Shown here one piece after another: positions 7,358 through 12,119 of a stretch of 12,119 nucleotides of DNA (positions are counted from its first letter, which is position 1; each line of letters begins with the position of its first letter). Both the position numbers and the translations under genes were made by a program. The DNA is from Bacteroidales bacterium (lineage in GTDB: Bacteria; Bacteroidota; Bacteroidia; Bacteroidales; JAFGXI01). Where the stretch lies: positions 1 through 12,119 of the forward strand of contig JALSQC010000165.1 of assembly GCA_026985625.1 (NCBI GenBank), in the 5' to 3' direction. The notes under the pieces are model-generated. The model made no database searches. It was not told the origin of the DNA and saw only the letters and a program-made list of their open reading frames with translations.

Positions 7358-8617
7358 TTATGTTTTTCGTTTTTTTCGTTTTGCTGCCGGAAATAAAACA
7401 TTGTTTAATATTAGTCTGTATCCGGGTGAGTTTGGGTGCAGGTCTAAATCGGTTGGTGGGTCGTAAACAAAGTGTTGATAATCTTCGGGGTCGTGTCCTC
7501 CGTAAAATGTCCAAGTCCCTTTTCCCCATTCGCCGTGTATGTATCTGGCTTCGTGTGCCGCTTTGTTTTCGCCCATTATTAATACGTTTGATTTTATAAC
7601 GCTTTCGTTAAAAGCTGTTGTTTGCCCCATAAAACCTTTAATCATATTTTTATGGTTTTGACAAAGCATTGTTGGAACAGGGTCCCATTTTGCCGAAAAA
7701 TCAAAAAGTGTAAAATAATCTTGATCTTTGGAAACTTTTCTTGTTCGTGTTACGTCAATATTTGAGTATTCGTACTCGTAAGGATTTGTTATTACTTTAA
7801 AGTCTTTAAAAGCAAATGTTTGATTAAAATCTAGTTTCGATTGGGCGTCAGGGTCCATTGCATCTCCATCGAACATGGGTTGGCAGATATCGGTATTTTG
7901 TGCGGCAAGCGCAATGTCATAGGTGTCTGTACCTGAGCACATTGCAAATAAAAAACCTCCTTTTGCAACATAATCTCTAATTGTTTGTGCTACAAAAAGT
8001 TTCAGCTTTGATACTTTTGTAAATCCGTATTTTTTTGCTGTTTCTTCGTTAACTCTAACTTGTTCTTTATACCACGGCATATTATGATATGCTGCATAAA
8101 ATTTTCCGTATTGTCCTGTAAAGTCCTCGTGATGCAGATGTAGCCAATCGTATTTGCTTAATGCTCCTTCTATTATATCTCCATCGTAAATTACATCATA
8201 AGGAATTTGTGCATATGTTAATACAAGTGTTACCGCATCGTCCCACGGTAATTTATTTTTTGGCGAATATACTGCTATTTTAGGTGCTTTTTCTAATTTT
8301 AAAGCATCCATATTTATATCGGGCTGAGCAATATAATTTAAAATTTGATTTGCTTGCACATCTGCCAATATCTCAAAATAAACTCCTCGAATTACGCATT
8401 CGTCTTGAATTTCTTTATGGTTTTCTATTAAAAAACTTCCTCCTCTATAATTTAAAAGCCATTTTGCTTGTATCGAATTTTGTAATACCCAGTAAGTTAT
8501 TCCGTAAGCTTTTAAATGGTTCGTTTGCTTTTGGTCCATAGGTATCAAAATATACGATGCAAATATTTTTGAGCCTATAATTAACAGAATAAATAATATG
8601 GTTAGTTTTCGTATCAA
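7358..8617 (-). CDS. Secreted class-I glutamine-amidotransferase-fold protein, usually labelled 'asparagine synthetase B' in Bacteroidota
   Basis: The 419-residue protein starts with a signal peptide (IRKLTILFILLIIGSKIFA, cut near residue 20), so it acts outside the cytoplasm. The sequence closely resembles a strongly conserved Bacteroidota family annotated as asparagine synthetase B, but nothing in it supports that name: no N-terminal Cys-2 glutaminase and no AsnB ATP-pyrophosphatase SGGxDS loop. What is visible is a GATase1/ThuA-like arrangement: YDWLHLHHEDFTGQYGKF (156-173), a nucleophile-elbow-like GGFLFAMCSGTD with C227, and a C-terminal GKGTWTFYGGHDPEDY (365-380) with H375 and nearby E378. 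A Cys-His-acid site is therefore plausible. The start must be TTG 8617-8615: a TAA stop lies two codons upstream, and the next Met (27) would delete the signal peptide. The C-terminus is basic (KRKKRKT). The gene sits between dnaB and the ABC-F gene; substrate and reaction are unknown. Confidence 0.85.
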   Translation of the reverse strand: MIRKLTILFILLIIGSKIFASYILIPMDQKQTNHLKAYGITYWVLQNSIQAKWLLNYRGGSFLIENHKEIQDECVIRGVYFEILADVQANQILNYIAQPDINMDALKLEKAPKIAVYSPKNKLPWDDAVTLVLTYAQIPYDVIYDGDIIEGALSKYDWLHLHHEDFTGQYGKFYAAYHNMPWYKEQVRVNEETAKKYGFTKVSKLKLFVAQTIRDYVAKGGFLFAMCSGTDTYDIALAAQNTDICQPMFDGDAMDPDAQSKLDFNQTFAFKDFKVITNPYEYEYSNIDVTRTRKVSKDQDYFTLFDFSAKWDPVPTMLCQNHKNMIKGFMGQTTAFNESVIKSNVLIMGENKAAHEARYIHGEWGKGTWTFYGGHDPEDYQHFVYDPPTDLDLHPNSPGYRLILNNVLFPAAKRKKRKT

Positions 8618-8653
8618 ATATTATTTTTTTTCAAAAGTAAGAAATATAAAATC

Positions 8654-8694
8654 AAAAAAACGATTATAATTGGTTAAATAAATTTAATTATAAT
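8654..8694 (-). terminator. Weak AT-only terminator candidate downstream of dnaB
   Basis: Read on the minus strand, ATTATAATT (8694-8686) and AATTATAAT (8671-8663) form a perfect 9-bp stem around a 14-nt loop, followed after CG by seven T (8660-8654). The placement, just after the dnaB stop at 8699, is right for a terminator. The stem has no G:C pair, so it would be unstable and may only attenuate transcription. Chance is possible in AT-rich DNA. Confidence 0.35.
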
Positions 8695-8698
8695 ATTT

Positions 8699-10183
8699 TT
8701 AAAATTCAGGCTCGCCTATCTGATTTTGAAAATCCTTATTATGCATATCCATGTTATCGTCAATACCATTCATTTTTGAGTCAAGCCATTTAATATCCTC
8801 AACGTTACTAGGTTCCGAGAATTGTGCAAACTCCGGTTTAAATTGCAACTCAACATCTGTAACTTCGCCGTTACGGTGTTTTGCTATAATTATATTTGCT
8901 TGTCCTTTTACTGTATCTTCGTCGTCGTTGTTTCCATAATAATCGGGGCGATGTATAAATATTACTATATCGGCATCTTGCTCAATTGCTCCCGACTCTC
9001 GTAAGTCGGATAACTGAGGACGTTTGTTTCCTCCTCGTGTTTCTACAGCTCTACTAAGTTGAGATAAAGCCAAGATAGGTATATCTAATTCTTTTGCAAG
9101 CGATTTAAGCGACCTTGATATACTTGATATTTGTTGTTCTCGATTTCCTTTTAATGCGGTATCTCCGGTCATTAATTGTAAATAATCTATTATTATCATT
9201 TCTATACTGTATTGAGATTTTAAACGGCGACATTTTGCTCTTAACTCAAAAATGTTTATTGCCGGAGTATCATCTATGTATATTGGGGCTTCCTCAATAT
9301 TAGATATTTTATCTTCTAAAACTTTCCAATCGGTTCTGTCTAATTTACCTGTTTTTATTTTTTTAGAATCTATTTTTGTTTCGCTAACTATTAACCTCTT
9401 AACGAGTTGTTCTTTGGACATTTCCAAAGAAAAGAAAGCTACAGCTTTATTAAAATCAACAGCCATATTTCGTGCTATATTTAAAACAAATGCTGTTTTT
9501 CCCATTGCAGGACGTGCTGCTATAATTATTAAATCGGAGCGTTGCCAACCCGATGTTACTGCATCTAAACTTGTAAAGCCCGAAGGAACTCCACTTAATC
9601 CGTCCTCACGTTTTCCTGCTATTTGTATCTGTTTTATTGCCTCATTAATTATTGTTTTTACCGGTTCGGCCTGTGTTTTTATAGTGCCTTCGGCAATATT
9701 AAAAATCTCTGATTCTGAAAAATTTAGTAAGTTATCTACGTCATCATTTTCAAAATATGCTCGTCGTTGTATCTCGGCAGAAATTTCTATTAATCTACGT
9801 TCTATATGTTTTTGTATTAATATTTTTGAGTGGTATTCTAAATGAGACGATGATGCAACTTTGTTTGTTAATTTAACAAGATAAGCTTTTCCTCCTGCTT
9901 CGTCTAAATCTTTATTTTGTTTTAATTTATTTGCTACTGTAAGCAAATCTATAGGTAAAGATTCTAATGATAATGCTTTAATTGCATTATATATTTTTTG
10001 ATGAGAACTTTTATAAAAAGCTTCCTCTGTTAAAGTATCAGCAACTAAATTAATTGCATCTTTTTCAATCATTAATGCTCCTAAAACAGCTTCTTCTATA
10101 TCTATTGCTTGAGGAGGAACTTTTCCTAATTCAACATTTATTTTTTCTAATGTGTTAGACTTTATATTTTTTTTATTATCCAT
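8699..10183 (-). CDS. dnaB: Replicative DNA helicase DnaB
   Basis: DnaB is the hexameric 5'-3' helicase that unwinds DNA at the replication fork. From ATG 10183 the protein is 494 residues. The N-terminal DnaB domain (about 22-125, from PPQAIDIEEAVLGALM) binds primase and forms the collar. The RecA-like motor (about 195-455) has Walker A AARPAMGKT (222-230), catalytic-type E254 (FSLEM), Walker B IIIDYLQLM (330-338), the QLSRAVE switch (375-381), DLRESGAIEQDAD (393-405) and arginine-finger region AKHRNGE (434-440). No intein interrupts the motor. A Met/Asn/Asp-rich tail of about 35 residues ends it. The frame stays open to a TTG at 10219, but those 12 codons have no family match and overlap a -7 promoter motif, so I chose the ATG. 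The gene is divergent from the Sir2 gene and may be followed by a weak terminator. Confidence 0.96.
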   Translation of the reverse strand: MDNKKNIKSNTLEKINVELGKVPPQAIDIEEAVLGALMIEKDAINLVADTLTEEAFYKSSHQKIYNAIKALSLESLPIDLLTVANKLKQNKDLDEAGGKAYLVKLTNKVASSSHLEYHSKILIQKHIERRLIEISAEIQRRAYFENDDVDNLLNFSESEIFNIAEGTIKTQAEPVKTIINEAIKQIQIAGKREDGLSGVPSGFTSLDAVTSGWQRSDLIIIAARPAMGKTAFVLNIARNMAVDFNKAVAFFSLEMSKEQLVKRLIVSETKIDSKKIKTGKLDRTDWKVLEDKISNIEEAPIYIDDTPAINIFELRAKCRRLKSQYSIEMIIIDYLQLMTGDTALKGNREQQISSISRSLKSLAKELDIPILALSQLSRAVETRGGNKRPQLSDLRESGAIEQDADIVIFIHRPDYYGNNDDEDTVKGQANIIIAKHRNGEVTDVELQFKPEFAQFSEPSNVEDIKWLDSKMNGIDDNMDMHNKDFQNQIGEPEF

Positions 10184-10203
10184 ATTTTTATTAAAAATTT
10201 TTA

Positions 10204-10211
10204 CAAAGTTA
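10204..10211 (-). promoter_or_regulatory. -7 promoter element for dnaB
   Basis: On the minus strand TAACTTTG is an exact match to the Bacteroidota -7 consensus TAnnTTTG, 20 nt before the chosen dnaB ATG. Transcription would begin near the ATG, giving a short leader that excludes the upstream TTG. A -33 TTTG at the usual spacing is not evident, so confidence is moderate. Confidence 0.42.
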
Positions 10212-10328
10212 ATATCCAAAACTTTGTTTCTGTATTTTATTTAAAGCTTTTTTTAACAATTAATAAATAAATAAAAACATTATTTTGTTAATAAAATTTA
10301 TTATATTTATTTCTTTAAAATAATCTTT

Positions 10329-11060
10329 ATGGAACAATTAAAAAAAACAGCAGAAATTATTAAACAAAGTAAACATTTAATTGCTTTTACGGGAGCAGGA
10401 ATTTCAGCCGAAAGTAACATTCCTACTTTTAGAGGCAAAAACGGAATTTGGAACAAATACAATCCAAAATTATTAGATATAACATATTTTAAAAATAATT
10501 CCGATTTATGTTGGAAACATATTACCGATATGTTTTTCTCGGTAATTGATAAAGCTTACCCAAATTATGCACATTATTTTTTATACGAGTTGGAACAACA
10601 AAATATATTAAAATCAATAATTACTCAAAATATAGATAATTTACATCAAAAAGCCGGAAATAAAAATATTATTGAATTTCATGGAAATACAAGAGAACTT
10701 ATTTGCACCAAATGTAAAAAAAAATATAACGTAAAAGATTTTGATTTATTAAAAGAAACACCTAAATGCTTATGTGGAAGTATTTTAAAACCCGATTTTG
10801 TTTTTTTTGGAGAAAACATTCCTGTTGATGCCTACAAAAAAGCTATAAACGAAATAAACTTATGCGATGTTATGTTAATTATAGGAACGACAGGTGAAAT
10901 AATGCCTGCTTCTATATTGCCATACGAAGCCAAAAATAATGGCTCTTTAATTATAGAAATAAACCCCGAGGAGTCTAATTACACTAACAAAATAACTGAT
11001 TATTTTATAAAACAAAAAGCGGTTATAGCTAGTAATAAGTTAAAACAATTTATTCTATAA
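10329..11060 (+). CDS. Sir2-family NAD-dependent protein deacylase (class U-like sirtuin)
   Basis: Sirtuins remove acyl groups from lysines using NAD+, giving nicotinamide and O-acyl-ADP-ribose. The 243-residue protein has the Rossmann NAD motif FTGAGISAESNIPTFRG (20-36), TQNIDNLH (99-106), catalytic H118 in EFHGN, a structural zinc knuckle (C126, C129, C147, C149; a CxxC plus CxC pattern), KPDFVFFGENIP after the knuckle, and IGTTGEIMPAS toward the C-terminus. The overall pattern is close to Thermotoga Sir2 as remembered, including GIWNKYNP and AYPNYAH. The helix before PNYAH reads DMFFSVIDKAY and lacks the Tyr/Arg pair of class III desuccinylases, so deacetylation of cytoplasmic proteins is the better guess. 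ATG 10329 is used; it is AT-rich upstream without a Shine-Dalgarno. It is divergent from dnaB, 145 nt away, and no clear terminator follows. The symbol cobB is often given to such genes but suggests the other class. Confidence 0.93.
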   Translation: MEQLKKTAEIIKQSKHLIAFTGAGISAESNIPTFRGKNGIWNKYNPKLLDITYFKNNSDLCWKHITDMFFSVIDKAYPNYAHYFLYELEQQNILKSIITQNIDNLHQKAGNKNIIEFHGNTRELICTKCKKKYNVKDFDLLKETPKCLCGSILKPDFVFFGENIPVDAYKKAINEINLCDVMLIIGTTGEIMPASILPYEAKNNGSLIIEINPEESNYTNKITDYFIKQKAVIASNKLKQFIL

Positions 11061-11213
11061 TTATAATATTATATAAATATATAGATAGTTACATAAGACA
11101 TGCCGTTAACCCAACATTTTCATATATTTATCTATTAAACATTTATATCTGTCAAAAAAATTATGATTTTAGGTTTCAATTTAATATCTTTGTCTTATTA
11201 TTTTTAATTTTTT
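11061..11213. other. AT-rich spacer between the Sir2 gene and the right-hand surface protein gene
   Basis: This 153-nt gap holds a 12-bp AT-only palindrome (TATAATATTATA, 11062-11073) just after the Sir2 stop, but no T tract follows it, so I do not call a terminator. The -7 element at 11185-11192 lies near the right end. No open frame, RNA gene or other structure was seen. Confidence 0.5.
11185..11192 (+). promoter_or_regulatory. -7 promoter element for the right-hand surface protein
   Basis: TATCTTTG is an exact TAnnTTTG match, 21 nt before the ATG at 11214, so transcription should start close to 11199 with a short U-rich leader. The -33 position has no clear TTTG. The spacing to the gene is the same as for the dnaB element, which supports it. 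Confidence 0.5.
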
Positions 11214-12119
11214 ATGAAAACTATATTTACTACATTATTTATTTTACTTTATAGTATTTCTTACTCAGCCGATTATTATTGGGCTGCAAACTCAGGAAAT
11301 AATTGGAACACAATAGCTAATTGGGTTGATGCAGGCGGTATTCCAATAGGCAGTACTCCGGGAAATACCGATATTGTGCATTTTACTAACAGCGACAATT
11401 CCAATTGCACTGTTGATGTAAATGTAAATATTGGCGGATTAATTGTTGACGGTTATACCGGAACAATTAACATTAACGGATATTCTTTTCAGGTAACATC
11501 AGGCGATGCAACATTTAATACCGGAACAATAACCGGTGGAACACTAACAGTTAACACAACAGGTATTGCAACTTATGCCGGTACAAGTTTTGGAGCAATT
11601 GTCAATTCCGTATCAGGGCGTTTACATTTAAACGGTTCTACATTTAATGCAGTGGCAACATTCGAAAAAAACGGAGCATCAGGCGATAATTGTTCCGGAA
11701 ACAATACTTTTAATGCAAATACAAGTATAAAAAATTCCGGTTCGGGATATTTGCGTTTGGAAAATACAAATCCCGATACTTTTAATGCCGATTTGGTAGT
11801 TGAAAATTCAGGCACAAGTTACACGATCTTTTCAAATGCAGCGGCAGGAACAACTGTTGCAGGAAATCTTACCGTTACAAACTCGGGAAGTAGCGATTCT
11901 TATATACATGTAAATTACAACAATACAGCAACATTGGCAGTAACAGGAAATGTTACGGTAAATAATACAGGGTCCGGAACACAAAGCCGAAACCATTTCG
12001 GTTTGCGTGGAACTATTACAATAGGGGGTAATTTGACCGTAAATAATAATGCAACAGCCACTACCGGAAGAACATACATTTCGTATTACGATAATTGTAA
12101 TATTATTATAAACGGAAAT
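11214..12119 (+). CDS. Large secreted surface protein with solenoid-like repeats, N-terminal part, runs off window
   Basis: An open frame begins at ATG 11214 and continues for 302 codons to the window edge, so the C-terminus is missing. Residues 1-19 are a signal peptide (MKTIFTTLFILLYSISYSA, cut before DYYW). The mature protein opens with DYYWAANSGNNWNTIANW, followed by a STPGNTDIVHF segment and NCTVDVNV; this W-rich opening is common at the start of big Bacteroidota surface proteins. From about residue 168 a short repeat with the pattern (G/A)Nx(T/S/V)(V/I)xN recurs at residues 168, 192, 217, 245 and 272, a spacing of 24-28, typical of a right-handed beta-solenoid. It is very rich in Asn, Thr, Gly and Ser. 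I infer a cell-surface or extracellular structural or adhesive protein, probably T9SS cargo with a C-terminal sorting domain outside the window. No catalytic motif is visible. The Sir2 gene ends 153 nt upstream; this gene has its own -7 element. Confidence 0.85.
   Translation, partial: MKTIFTTLFILLYSISYSADYYWAANSGNNWNTIANWVDAGGIPIGSTPGNTDIVHFTNSDNSNCTVDVNVNIGGLIVDGYTGTININGYSFQVTSGDATFNTGTITGGTLTVNTTGIATYAGTSFGAIVNSVSGRLHLNGSTFNAVATFEKNGASGDNCSGNNTFNANTSIKNSGSGYLRLENTNPDTFNADLVVENSGTSYTIFSNAAAGTTVAGNLTVTNSGSSDSYIHVNYNNTATLAVTGNVTVNNTGSGTQSRNHFGLRGTITIGGNLTVNNNATATTGRTYISYYDNCNIIINGN
11715..12098 (+). repeat. Degenerate protein-level tandem repeat, period 24-28 residues
   Basis: Five units of the right-hand surface protein start with ANTSIKNSG, ADLVVENSG, GNLTVTNSG, GNVTVNNTG and GNLTVNNNA at codons 168, 192, 217, 245 and 272. 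The repetition is clear in protein but only loose in DNA, so it is an old duplication pattern kept by structure rather than a recent tandem expansion. More units probably follow beyond the edge. Confidence 0.65.

Noticed and set aside
7358..8617. Asparagine synthetase B activity
   Set aside because: There is no Cys-2 glutaminase domain and no ATP-pyrophosphatase loop, and the protein is exported. The name is inherited annotation only.
9252..9845. 197-codon open frame on the plus strand
   Set aside because: It lies wholly inside dnaB on the opposite strand, and dnaB has all its family motifs. The frame has no recognisable domain and no start context.
8699..10183. Intein in DnaB
   Set aside because: The motor motifs follow one another at normal spacing and the length (494) is ordinary, so no intein is present.
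11055..11090. AT-rich inverted repeats after the Sir2 stop as a terminator
   Set aside because: The palindrome is AT-only and no T tract follows, so it does not meet a terminator pattern.
11573..11815. 80-codon minus-strand frame
   Set aside because: It is antisense to the right-hand surface protein, which has the signal peptide and repeats; the antisense product shows nothing.
1..12119. CRISPR arrays, tRNA or rRNA genes, insertion sequences, phage genes
   Set aside because: No regularly spaced direct repeats at DNA level, no cloverleaf-like or rRNA-like segments, and no transposase, integrase or phage proteins were seen on either strand.

Overview
The window looks like chromosomal DNA of an AT-rich member of the Bacteroidota. 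The reasons are a PorX-type response regulator (receiver plus PglZ domain), a secreted protein family usually labelled 'asparagine synthetase B' in that phylum, very large secreted beta-rich surface proteins of the type IX secretion (T9SS) cargo kind, no Shine-Dalgarno sequences at the starts, and several exact TAnnTTTG -7 elements of the Bacteroidota primary sigma factor. Order or genus cannot be fixed from this sequence.

Layout. On the left (1-2257, minus strand) is a two-gene unit: a small secreted protein of unknown function, then, 4 nt downstream, the N-terminal 588 codons of a large secreted protein with a reelin-like domain and Ig/PKD-like repeats that runs off the window. Divergent from it is an EamA-family membrane transporter (2314-3252, plus). 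It converges on a five-gene minus-strand block, in transcription order: dnaB replicative helicase (10183 to 8699), a secreted glutamine-amidotransferase-fold protein (8617 to 7358), an ABC-F ATPase (7322 to 5379), porX (5334 to 3781) and tsaE (3769 to 3347). A perfect 9-bp hairpin covering the eamA stop codon probably ends transcription from both sides. Divergent from dnaB is a class-U-like Sir2 deacylase (10329-11060, plus), followed by the first 302 codons of a second large secreted protein with short solenoid-like repeats (11214 to the window edge).

The core block mixes replication (DnaB), translation (TsaE for t6A tRNA modification, ABC-F on the ribosome), protein deacylation and T9SS control (PorX). 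The two probable T9SS cargo proteins at the ends lie beside the regulator PorX, but no direct link is shown by the sequence. No RNA genes, CRISPR arrays, insertion sequences or phage genes were found. No stretch longer than about 155 nt lacks a gene. The least understood items are the small/large secreted pair at the left, the amidotransferase-fold protein with its TTG start, and the solenoid protein at the right.
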